Shown piece after piece: positions 45,493-53,021 of a stretch of 64,000 nt of DNA. Position 1 is the stretch's first letter; each line of letters begins with the position of its first letter. The position numbers and the translations under genes are program-made. Where the stretch lies: positions 1-64,000 of the forward strand of contig NZ_AUMJ01000034.1 in assembly GCF_000430625.1 (NCBI RefSeq). Direction: 5' to 3'. The notes under the pieces are model-generated. The model saw only the letters and a program-made list of their open reading frames with translations. It was not told where the DNA came from and did not search any database. Origin of the DNA: Aneurinibacillus terranovensis DSM 18919. Its GTDB lineage: Bacteria > Bacillota > Bacilli > Aneurinibacillales > Aneurinibacillaceae.

Positions 45493-45626
45493 GTAAAGAA
45501 GACTTGGCCAGCGCCAGCCAAAGGCGAAGCGATAGCCAAGCGAACATTAGGTAGAAAACCCCATCACACTGAGGGAGTTTTCTTTATCGGCTATATGTGT
45601 AGGAAAGGGAAGGCTTTGCTTTACGC
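45493..45626. repeat. dispersed intergenic repeat, copy C (split by an insertion)
   Basis: AAAGAAGACTTGGCCAGCGCC, AAAGGCG and GCGATAGCC at 45493-45537 match copy B. The second hairpin module, ATGTGTAGGAAAGG...CTTTGCTTTACGCA, lies at 45594-45626 inside the bioY 3' end. In between is a bioY terminator, with GAAAACTCC pairing to GGGGTTTTC on the minus strand. Confidence 0.65.
45551..45583 (-). terminator. terminator after bioY
   Basis: On the minus strand GAAAACTCC pairs with GGGGTTTTC around an 11-nt loop immediately after the bioY stop. The T-run is weak. Confidence 0.6.
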
Positions 45627-46150
45627 ATCGCCACAGCTACAACGGAAGCCACTACCGCTTTGATTAAATCACCCGGGATAAATGGAAGTGCTCCTCCTGC
45701 AATCGCTTTTCCTAACGAAATATGTGTAGCAGCCATTAACCATGGTACGCCAATCACGTAAACAAACAGGATCCCAAATAAAAAAATGGGAACGAAAGCC
45801 TTCACAAAATTCAGCTTTCCCTGCCCTTCTGTAAACTTTCCAATAAAATACGCGGCAAAAGGCCAGCTTACAATGTATCCACCACTTGGGCCCATAATCG
45901 CGCCGATGCCGCCCCGGCCTCCCGAGAGAATAGGCATTCCAACAGCGACAAGCAGAATGAATAAGACCAGGCTCAATCCCCCGCGCCGCGCTCCAAGGAC
46001 AGCCCCCGCCAGCATAACTCCAAGGGTCTGGCCGGTAATTGGGACAGGTGTAAATGGCAGAGGAATGGAAACGAAACCAAGTACGGCAACCATAGCCGCA
46101 ATCAGTGCCATATATGTCAGATCAAGTACGGAAAATTTGCTTTTTTTCAA
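45584..46150 (-). CDS. bioY: biotin transporter BioY (ECF S component)
   Basis: A 188-residue membrane protein with six helices that binds biotin for uptake, alone or with a shared ECF module. Family marks are IPLPFTPVPITGQTLGVMLAGAVLGARRG and GPSGGYIVSWPFAAYFIG in parts. It starts at TTG after TGGGGGTTAACAA, where the ribosome site merges with one half of a BirA-like operator. The last residues MRKAKPSLSYTYSR lie in a dispersed repeat. Confidence 0.94.
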   Translation of the reverse strand: MKKSKFSVLDLTYMALIAAMVAVLGFVSIPLPFTPVPITGQTLGVMLAGAVLGARRGGLSLVLFILLVAVGMPILSGGRGGIGAIMGPSGGYIVSWPFAAYFIGKFTEGQGKLNFVKAFVPIFLFGILFVYVIGVPWLMAATHISLGKAIAGGALPFIPGDLIKAVVASVVAVAMRKAKPSLSYTYSR

Positions 46151-46215
46151 TTGTTAACCCCCAAAAAAACGTAAGTTTACATTACTAGAATAAGGAGGAA
46201 TCGTATAATTGTCAA
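46151..46215 (-). promoter_or_regulatory. bioY promoter with BirA-like operator
   Basis: On the minus strand TTGACA (46210-46215), a 17-bp spacer and TATTCT (46187-46192) form a good sigma-A promoter. Just downstream, ATGTAAAC and GTTAACAA (46151-46158 and 46175-46182) are inverted with a 16-bp gap, as in Bacillales BirA sites. Biotinyl-AMP-loaded BirA would block bioY. Confidence 0.75.
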
Positions 46216-46248
46216 TAGAAGCACAAGTAATCAAGCGTTATCCTTCCT

Positions 46249-46288
46249 TAAGTCAAAAATGAATTAGAATAAATTCATTTTTGACTTA
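46249..46288. promoter_or_regulatory. 17-bp-arm inverted repeat upstream of the gab operon
   Basis: TAAGTCAAAAATGAATT (46249-46265) and its exact complement (46272-46288) flank a 6-bp AGAATA centre. It lies about 118 bp before the -24 element, between divergent genes where no terminator is needed. It is a likely upstream activator site for the sigma-54 activator at 49351. Confidence 0.65.
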
Positions 46289-46405
46289 TTCACGACCTTA
46301 CTGCTGTTTCCACCGAACCCGCGTTTTCCCCTGTACGTGTTATTTCTCTTTCATTTCATTGCTTTTTTCGTTCATTCCAGCAGATGAAGGGGTACGCATG
46401 CTATA

Positions 46406-46421
46406 TGGCACGCGTTTTGCA
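46406..46421 (+). promoter_or_regulatory. sigma-54 (SigL) promoter of the gab operon
   Basis: TGGCACGCGTTTTGCA matches the -24/-12 consensus. GG (46407-46408) and GC (46419-46420) are exactly 10 bp apart. Transcription would start near 46432, 47 bp before gabT. Confidence 0.9.
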
Positions 46422-46478
46422 TTGGTAAAACGGTAACAACACAATCATTCATACTATTGAATAGAGGAGGCTTTTCTA

Positions 46479-47834
46479 ATGAGTTATAAATTTGCCAACG
46501 TAAAAACAGAACTGCCAGGTCCAAAAGCCAAAGCGCTGCTGGAAAAACGCAAACAGTATGTTCCAAAAGGGGTAAGCAACGGAATTCCAACGTTTATTGA
46601 CCATGCGGAAGGCGCGCTGCTGACAGATGTGGATGGAAACACCTATATCGACTTCGCCGGTGCAATCGGCACGATCAATGTCGGCCACTGCAACCCTGAA
46701 GTAGTGGCGGCCCTGCATGACCAGGTTGATAAGTACATTCACCCCGGCTTTAATGTGATGATGTACGAACCATATATCGAATTAGCGGAACGCCTGTCTA
46801 AACTTGCTCCCGGAAGCGACGAAAAACAGGTCCTGTTTCTCAACAGCGGCGCGGAAGCGGTTGAAAACGCGGTTAAAATTGCCCGGAAATATACAAAGCG
46901 CCAGGGTATCGTGACGTTTTCCCGCGGCTTTCACGGCCGGACATTGATGACGATGACAATGACAAGCAAAGTCCGCCCTTATAAATTCGAATTCGGGCCG
47001 TTTGCGCCTGAAGTGTATAAAGCACCGTATCCGTATGTATTCCGCCGTCCGACAGGAATGAGTGAAGAGGCGTATGACGATTTTATTCTGAATGAATTCA
47101 AGAATTTCCTCGTTGGTGATGTAGCTCCTGAAACGGTCGCAGCGGTGGTCATGGAACCGGTACAGGGGGAAGGCGGTTTTATCGTGCCAACTCCTAAATT
47201 TGTCCGCGGTGTAGCAGAACTTTGCAAGCAATACGGCATCCTGTTCGTTGCCGACGAAATTCAAACCGGATTTGGCCGGACAGGCAAATATTTCGCGATC
47301 GACCATTTTGGTGTGATTCCTGACCTGATTACCGTTTCCAAATCGCTGGGTGCCGGCGTTCCGATCAGCGGTGTCATTGGCCGCCGTGAAATTATGGATA
47401 CCGCAAATCCCGGTGAACTCGGGGGGACGTATGCGGGAAGCCCGCTCGGGTGCCGTGCTGCTCTTACTGTACTCGATGTCATTGAGAAGGAAAAACTGAA
47501 TGAGCGCGGGGAATCGATTGGCAAAAAGGTGATCGAGCGCTTTACACAGTTTGCCGCTAAATACGATATAATTGGAGATGTACGCGGGCTTGGCGCCATG
47601 TGCGCGATGGAATTCATCAAGAATAAGGAAACGCTTGAACCAAATAAAGAAGTGGTCACGTCGATTGTCAACGAAGCAAACAAGCGCGGACTGATTACGT
47701 TAAGTGCAGGTTTATACGGCAATGTTATGCGTGTCTTGATGCCCCTCGTTATTACCGATGAGCAGTTAGAAGAAGGACTCAACATTTTAGAAGAATCGAT
47801 TGAGGCAGCCGTGTCTGTTCTCCAAGTTCAGTAA
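46479..47834 (+). CDS. gabT: 4-aminobutyrate (GABA) aminotransferase
   Basis: A class III PLP aminotransferase that converts GABA and 2-oxoglutarate to succinic semialdehyde and glutamate. The 451-residue protein has FLNSGAEAVENAVKIAR, VFADEIQ-type VADEIQTGFGRTG, and the PLP lysine in TVSKSLGAGVP near residue 288. Motifs fit GabT better than ornithine aminotransferase, but a related omega-amino acid is possible. The ATG follows AGAGGAGGC. It is first in gabT-aldehyde dehydrogenase-activator, downstream of a sigma-54 promoter. Confidence 0.92.
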   Translation: MSYKFANVKTELPGPKAKALLEKRKQYVPKGVSNGIPTFIDHAEGALLTDVDGNTYIDFAGAIGTINVGHCNPEVVAALHDQVDKYIHPGFNVMMYEPYIELAERLSKLAPGSDEKQVLFLNSGAEAVENAVKIARKYTKRQGIVTFSRGFHGRTLMTMTMTSKVRPYKFEFGPFAPEVYKAPYPYVFRRPTGMSEEAYDDFILNEFKNFLVGDVAPETVAAVVMEPVQGEGGFIVPTPKFVRGVAELCKQYGILFVADEIQTGFGRTGKYFAIDHFGVIPDLITVSKSLGAGVPISGVIGRREIMDTANPGELGGTYAGSPLGCRAALTVLDVIEKEKLNERGESIGKKVIERFTQFAAKYDIIGDVRGLGAMCAMEFIKNKETLEPNKEVVTSIVNEANKRGLITLSAGLYGNVMRVLMPLVITDEQLEEGLNILEESIEAAVSVLQVQ

Positions 47835-47842
47835 GGGGGAAA

Positions 47843-49285
47843 ATGGAAATGAATAAAACTATTCTTAAAAAGTCGCTTTATATTGGCGGCAGCTATGTAG
47901 AAGGGTCGTCTTATAAGTCTCTGCGTTCTCCTCATTCCGGAGAGGTCATTGCTGAAATTCCCGTGGGCACGCGGGAAGATATGCGCCGTGCGATTGACCA
48001 CGCGGCCGAAGCAGCCAAAGTTATGGCGAAAACACCGGCTCACCAACGCGCCGCTATTCTGCAAAATGTGTCTCTTCTATTAAAAGAAAGGAAAGAAGAA
48101 GCGGCTCGTATCCTCACGCTCGAAGCCGCCAAGCCCCTTTCGGTGGCAAGAGGCGAAATTGCCCGGACGATTGAAACGTACCAGTTCGCGGCCGATGAAG
48201 CCCGGCGATTGCACGGTGAGACCATCCCAATGGACGCATCTGCCATGGGTGAAAACCGAATTGCCTATACTGTTCGCCGTCCTGTAGGAATTGTAGGTGC
48301 AATTACGCCGTTCAACTTCCCGTTCAATCTGGTTGCCCATAAGCTTGGCCCCGCCTTTGCCGCGGGAAACCCGGTTATCCTCAAGCCGGCTGACCAAACA
48401 CCGCTATCGGCTTTCTTCATAGCTGAGCTGTTTGAACAAGCCGGGCTGCCTGCAGGCGCTCTGCAGGTAGTAACCGGACGCGGAAGTGAAGTGGGAGATG
48501 AGCTGGTGTGCGATGAGCGGGTAAAAGTCATTACGTTTACCGGCAGCCCTGAGGTTGGCAAAAGTATTCGCGAGAAAGCCGGACTCAAGCGGGTCGTCCT
48601 GGAACTCGGTTCGAACTCGGGCCTCATTATTGATGAAGGGTTTGATATCGATCCGATCATTAAGCGTACCGTTACCGGCGCGTTCACCTATATGGGGCAG
48701 GTGTGTATCTCACTGCAGCGGATTTTTGTTCACCGGTCCTTATACGATACATTCGTGGATAAATTCGTAGCTGAAACGAAAAACCTGCGAATTGGTGACC
48801 CGGGTGATGAAACAACGGATATTGCAGCCCTTATCTCACAAAAAGACGTAGAGCGAATCGCGTCATGGGTGAAAGAGGCGGAGGAATCGGGGGCCCGGGT
48901 ACTGACCGGCGGTGTCGAGAATAATGTAGTAAAGCCGACGGTCATTGTCGATGCCGCCCCCGAAGCAAAAGTATGCGCCAAAGAAACGTTCGCACCTGTC
49001 GTTGTCATCACACCGTTCGATACATTCGAAGAGGCCATTGATGCTGTCAATGATTCCACATACGGCCTTCAGGCAGGGGTCTATACAAACAGTATGGAAC
49101 ACGCCTTCCAGGCAGCGGAGCTTCTTGACGTAGGCGGCGTCATGATCAATGACTTCCCTACTTTCCGCGTAGACCAAATGCCTTACGGCGGTGTAAAAGA
49201 AAGCGGCGTCGGGCGGGAAGGTATTAAATACGCCACAGAGGAAATGACAGAGCTCAAACTCGTCTGCTTCAATCGCAATCGGTAA
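47843..49285 (+). CDS. gabD: aldehyde dehydrogenase (probable succinate-semialdehyde dehydrogenase)
   Basis: A 480-residue NAD(P)-dependent aldehyde dehydrogenase that would oxidise the semialdehyde made by GabT. NAD-binding ITPFNFPFN and VITFTGSPEVGK, general-base Glu in VLELGSNSG, and catalytic Cys in MGQVCISLQR near residue 287 are all present. The sequence belongs to the broad lactaldehyde/semialdehyde branch, so the name rests on context. It starts 8 bp after gabT. Confidence 0.87.
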   Translation: MEMNKTILKKSLYIGGSYVEGSSYKSLRSPHSGEVIAEIPVGTREDMRRAIDHAAEAAKVMAKTPAHQRAAILQNVSLLLKERKEEAARILTLEAAKPLSVARGEIARTIETYQFAADEARRLHGETIPMDASAMGENRIAYTVRRPVGIVGAITPFNFPFNLVAHKLGPAFAAGNPVILKPADQTPLSAFFIAELFEQAGLPAGALQVVTGRGSEVGDELVCDERVKVITFTGSPEVGKSIREKAGLKRVVLELGSNSGLIIDEGFDIDPIIKRTVTGAFTYMGQVCISLQRIFVHRSLYDTFVDKFVAETKNLRIGDPGDETTDIAALISQKDVERIASWVKEAEESGARVLTGGVENNVVKPTVIVDAAPEAKVCAKETFAPVVVITPFDTFEEAIDAVNDSTYGLQAGVYTNSMEHAFQAAELLDVGGVMINDFPTFRVDQMPYGGVKESGVGREGIKYATEEMTELKLVCFNRNR

Positions 49286-49350
49286 CCCAATCGGTACGTA
49301 GTGAAACGGGACATTCAGGCACGCCTTTTTATACAGAGGAGGCGTAAATC

Positions 49351-50763
49351 ATGCAAGATAGTCTTTATGAAGAATTATATGCCGAGTTAATCAGCGTATT
49401 TGCTGCCTCGTATGATGAGATTTTTGTCACGGATGGAAACGGGTATACCGTCCGAGTCAATAATGCATGTGAGCGCAACTATGGCCTTACCGCTGAAAAA
49501 ATGGTAGGCAAACATGTAACGGAGTTAGTAGCGGAAGGAATTTTCTCCCCTTCCGCTACCCTTGATGTGATTAAGCACCGGAAACAGATTAATCTTGTGC
49601 AGCAGACGCAAAACGGGCGCAAACTGCTTGTTACGGCAACGCCTGTGTTTAATCAAGATGGCGAGCTGATTCGCGTCGTCAGCAACTCGCGTGATATTAC
49701 CGAACTGCTGAATCTGCGAGAACAGCTCGACATGCTGCAGGAGAAGGTTATAAGCTATGAGGAAGCGTTTAAGCAGCGTGAAGAAGAGTCCGGCATTCTA
49801 TCCTCCCGCAGCCCTTCCATGATAAGTGTGCTTGAAAAAGTAGCAAAAGTGGCACGCGTGGATAGTACCGTTCTGCTTCTCGGTGAATCAGGTGTCGGGA
49901 AAACGCACATCGCCCGCTATCTCCACGAAGCAAGCCGGCGGAAATCGGCGCCCTTCCTTTCGATTAACTGCAGTGCTTTGCCGGAATCGCTAATTGAATC
50001 CGAGCTGTTCGGCTATGAGCCTGGCGCTTTTTCAGGCGCGCACGAGAAAGGAAAGAATGGGCTGTTTGAAGCCGCCCATCATGGTACCCTGTTCCTTGAT
50101 GAAATTGGGGAACTCCCTCTTTCCGTTCAGGCCAAGCTGCTCAGCGTGCTGCAGGATCGGCAATTTCTCCGGATTGGCGGCACGAAGCCAGTGAAGGTGG
50201 ATGTCCGAATTATCGCAGCAACCAACCAGGATTTACGGCAGAAGGTAGAGGAGAAGACTTTTCGCAATGACCTGTACTACCGGCTTAATGTCATTCCTAT
50301 CGTCATTCCGCCCCTCCGCGAGCGAAAGGAAGATATCGTTCCGCTAGCCATCCGCTTTCTTGATGAATATAAAGAAGCGTATGGGATTGAGAAAAAGATA
50401 AGCTACAGTGCATCGGAAGAGCTTCGCAGGGCCGATTGGCCGGGCAATATTCGCGAATTGCGCAATTTTCTTGAACGGCTTGTCATTACTCTGGACGACG
50501 ATGTCATTAACGCGGAACATATTAAAGCCGCCCTGTATAATGAAAATCATCCCGAATCACCGGGATTGCCAGCTTCTATGAAAGATCAATCATTAAAAGA
50601 ACAATTAGACTATTATGAGGGACATATTATACGCGAGGCATATACCCGGTATAAAAACACATATGCGTTGGCTGATGCGCTTGGGATCAGCCAATCGAGT
50701 GCCGCCCGAAAAGTTAAGAAATATGTGAGGGATTCGTATGCGCGTAACGATAGCAGGGTCTGA
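49351..50763 (+). CDS. gabR: sigma-54-dependent transcriptional activator (GabR-like)
   Basis: A 470-residue enhancer-binding protein: PAS domain (about 10-125), coiled linker, AAA+ domain (about 160-400), and a Fis/TyrR-type HTH at the end (ALADALGISQSSAARKVKKY). Walker A is GESGVGKTH, Walker B LFLDEIGEL, and the sigma-54 contact loop reads GAFSGA rather than GAFTGA. The role as activator of the upstream sigma-54 promoter is inferred from position and from the known SigL/GabR control of gab genes in Bacillus thuringiensis. The ATG follows AGAGGAGGCG. Confidence 0.92.
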   Translation: MQDSLYEELYAELISVFAASYDEIFVTDGNGYTVRVNNACERNYGLTAEKMVGKHVTELVAEGIFSPSATLDVIKHRKQINLVQQTQNGRKLLVTATPVFNQDGELIRVVSNSRDITELLNLREQLDMLQEKVISYEEAFKQREEESGILSSRSPSMISVLEKVAKVARVDSTVLLLGESGVGKTHIARYLHEASRRKSAPFLSINCSALPESLIESELFGYEPGAFSGAHEKGKNGLFEAAHHGTLFLDEIGELPLSVQAKLLSVLQDRQFLRIGGTKPVKVDVRIIAATNQDLRQKVEEKTFRNDLYYRLNVIPIVIPPLRERKEDIVPLAIRFLDEYKEAYGIEKKISYSASEELRRADWPGNIRELRNFLERLVITLDDDVINAEHIKAALYNENHPESPGLPASMKDQSLKEQLDYYEGHIIREAYTRYKNTYALADALGISQSSAARKVKKYVRDSYARNDSRV

Positions 50764-50989
50764 AGCTTCAGAAACAATCGATATTCAATTCGACCAACCT
50801 CAGAAAGTGGGAACCGTTATCGAAATACTCCTGCATGTCCACCCCTGGCTTATGCAAGGCCTTCCACTGGAACGAGATCCTGAAAGTATTGAAAGACGTA
50901 TCAGTGTTTATACAACCAACCACACCTCTCTCGCCCTTGAGGACATGGTAGCGAATGAAACCAATCTGGAAATTCAATTTCATAAATAG
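50738..50989 (+). CDS. hypothetical protein overlapping gabR
   Basis: An 83-residue protein starting 26 bp before the gabR stop with GTGAGGG as ribosome site. It has beta strands with MRVTIAGSEASETIDIQFD and a helix VGTVIEILLHVHPWL, no membrane segment and no family I can name. The overlap implies cotranslation with the activator, so a regulatory or GABA-related role is conceivable but unproven. Confidence 0.6.
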   Translation: MRVTIAGSEASETIDIQFDQPQKVGTVIEILLHVHPWLMQGLPLERDPESIERRISVYTTNHTSLALEDMVANETNLEIQFHK

Positions 50990-51026
50990 CGTATAGAAAA
51001 TGTAACAAAATACTGACTTTTTATAA

Positions 51027-51057
51027 AAACCCTCTGTTATTTCAAAACAGGGGGTTT
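51027..51057 (+). terminator. hairpin after the gab operon
   Basis: AAACCCTCTGTT pairs with AACAGGGGGTTT (one G-U) over a 7-nt loop. The following T-run is short (TTTGCC), so it is a weak terminator call. Confidence 0.65.
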
Positions 51058-51131
51058 GCCTGTTAAATCTTGTGCATGATATATTTTAATCATTATGAAC
51101 TATATTTAACAGTGAAGAGGCGATCGCTTTT

Positions 51132-51800
51132 ATGAATTTAGTATTATGGTGTTTTGCCACAGTGCTGTCCGGTTATTTTGCTTTCCGTATTTTGCGCCAG
51201 TGGCTCGCAAAACGTAAGCCCAGTCACCTCGCATGGTTTATCGGATTTTTCTTTTATTTTTTCAGCGCGTTTGGCAGTACGCTTTCTTATCTCATTGGCT
51301 GGGATGCCGCCATATACCGGTTATGGTATGTGACCGCTGCCGCTCTGGTCGCTTTCCTTGGTGCCGGGCAGCTATACTTTACCGTTAAACCCAGATGGGC
51401 CCATCTCTTCCTCGTCTTCATTTCACTTTTAACGGTAGCTATGTTTATTAAGGTGTTTGGTTCGGCGCTTGACGTGAGCAAACTATCTTTACATGGGGAG
51501 GAAATCGGAGGAACCGCTCTGCCCCATGCAGCACGCGCGTATTCCCCACTCCTGACCGCTCCAGGAAGCCTGGCCCTTATCATCGGTGCTTTTTACACCG
51601 CCATACGTCGCCATTCCAAATCCGGCCTCTGGATCGGCATCGGCTCTCTCATTATTGCAATGGGCGGAGTGTTTACCCGCTTCGGTGTAACCGAGTTTCT
51701 TCCCATTGCCAACAGCATTGGTATCACCCTTATTTTTTACGGATATTCCCTTTCGGCGAAACCGCGAACGATTCAGGTTGGAGCGCCGCAAAAGGTTTAG
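51132..51800 (+). CDS. hypothetical membrane protein
   Basis: A 222-residue protein with six or seven hydrophobic helices and short loops, beginning MNLVLWCFATVLSGYFAFR and ending in a basic tail after ITLIFYGYSLSAKPR. Positive residues follow the first helix (RQWLAKRKP), placing the N-terminus outside. No family is recognised with confidence. The ATG follows GAAGAGGCG. It is monocistronic. Confidence 0.6.
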   Translation: MNLVLWCFATVLSGYFAFRILRQWLAKRKPSHLAWFIGFFFYFFSAFGSTLSYLIGWDAAIYRLWYVTAAALVAFLGAGQLYFTVKPRWAHLFLVFISLLTVAMFIKVFGSALDVSKLSLHGEEIGGTALPHAARAYSPLLTAPGSLALIIGAFYTAIRRHSKSGLWIGIGSLIIAMGGVFTRFGVTEFLPIANSIGITLIFYGYSLSAKPRTIQVGAPQKV

Positions 51801-51974
51801 TAAGACCTGCAACCAGTACAATCGGTATTGAAAGCATGATGGAAACAAAAGGGCCTAGAGAAACAGGTTGGGCAGCAAAAGGCCCTTGAAAGCAGAAGAC
51901 TTGGCAGCGGGAAAAGGTTGATACGGAAAAACCTCTTTTAACAAATGGGTTCTTTTTTTCATCCGATCGCCTGT

Positions 51975-52580
51975 TCAGACTAATCTGCGAAGAGTATGTA
52001 TGGTATATGTAAGGAGGCTCGATAAATCTCCGATATTATCCTCGTTGATTTTCCTGCCAAAATCGAGCGTGATCGTATTTTCATACCTTTTCTTCTTTTT
52101 TTTCTGCGGCTCATAGAAAAAGGAGATTTTCTGCGTAATAAGCGGCCGATAGGACCAAATTTCGTTCAACCATTCATCAATTTGTTCACACTGCTCCACT
52201 GTATCGATTTCCTTAATAAATCGAATCGTTACGGTACAGCCAAACCCTTCTTTCCCTTTTGTCGAAAGTTCAAGAATTTCACCGGATAAATCCTTAGCAG
52301 TCGCATATAGAATCATCTCGGCTTTCGTTCGATGTGGAACGGTATCGACTGCATCCAGCATATCCGCCGTATCCACCATATCGGCAATATCGGCCCCTTC
52401 TTTCAACTCATCGTGAAGTTGTTCCTTGAGCCGAAAACCGATACGGTATTCCCGTGACATCAACGCCAGATCGACCCGATCATGGCGTGATGTAACAAGA
52501 ATATCCCCAGAAAAATCAAAATCATAAACCGCGCCTTCGAGCGCGACTTTAACATTTTCAAAAATCGTCGGATCAAACAT
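51975..52580 (-). CDS. hypothetical protein with acidic repeat
   Basis: A 201-residue soluble protein, FDPTIFENVKVALEGAVYD at the N-terminus. It has a central low-complexity acidic stretch IADMVDTADMLDAVDTV in which Asp-Met/Ala-Val-Asp recurs every 5-6 residues, and a basic PQKKKKKRYEN segment near the end. No family is recognised. The ATG is preceded by TAGGAGATGT. It borders the poorly conserved island around the Rpn gene and may belong to it. Confidence 0.5.
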   Translation of the reverse strand: MFDPTIFENVKVALEGAVYDFDFSGDILVTSRHDRVDLALMSREYRIGFRLKEQLHDELKEGADIADMVDTADMLDAVDTVPHRTKAEMILYATAKDLSGEILELSTKGKEGFGCTVTIRFIKEIDTVEQCEQIDEWLNEIWSYRPLITQKISFFYEPQKKKKKRYENTITLDFGRKINEDNIGDLSSLLTYTIHTLRRLV

Positions 52581-52679
52581 AACGACATCTCCTAGGTACG
52601 ATTGATCATCTTTTTCCTGTTGGCCTCATCTTCACGGGCATTCTGCGCCGCAATCGCATACTATAGATTATAGCTTTTT

Positions 52680-52844
52680 TTAAGGGCGTACATAACAGTT
52701 TGTTGATGAAAAAGAAGCCGAGCCTATCCGGCTGAAAAAGGATCCAAGCGCCAGTGTGCTTATCCCATTCCAGGCCCAATCAACAACGTTCACCGTAGAG
52801 TTCCATATTCCCTGCAGCCACTCCCACGGATTCAGACCGGATGC
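52680..52844 (-). pseudogene. short coding remnant without a start
   Basis: A 54-codon open stretch between stops. It encodes NPWEWLQGIWNSTVNVVDWA and SFFSRIGSASFSS-like sequence with protein-like, hydrophobic-rich composition but no start codon or ribosome site. It looks like the tail of a larger, lost gene. The family is not identified. The rest of 52581-53021 holds no gene. Confidence 0.35.
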
Positions 52845-52886
52845 TTAGGTGGCTAGCCCTTACCACATGACCTTCCGAATGGTATA

Positions 52887-52905
52887 TATAAACTGGCACG
52901 TTACC
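52887..52905. repeat. 19-bp direct repeat, left copy
   Basis: TATAAACTGGCACGTTACC is repeated exactly at 54156-54174. The two copies enclose 1250 bp containing the Rpn-family gene. It looks like a target duplication or a recombination scar. Confidence 0.8.
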
Positions 52906-53021
52906 CCTTTCCTGCTTTGTACTAAGTAATCAATATAGTCGAAGCCTGGATGTTTCTCGGATATTTGTCTTTGGAAAAGCATGATATAATGAAACAAAAT
53001 CGTACCTATGGAGGAATTCTG

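Noticed and set aside
52950-53021. Longer N-terminus of the Rpn protein
   Set aside because: The upstream in-frame start lacks a ribosome site, while GGAGG stands just before the ATG at 53022.
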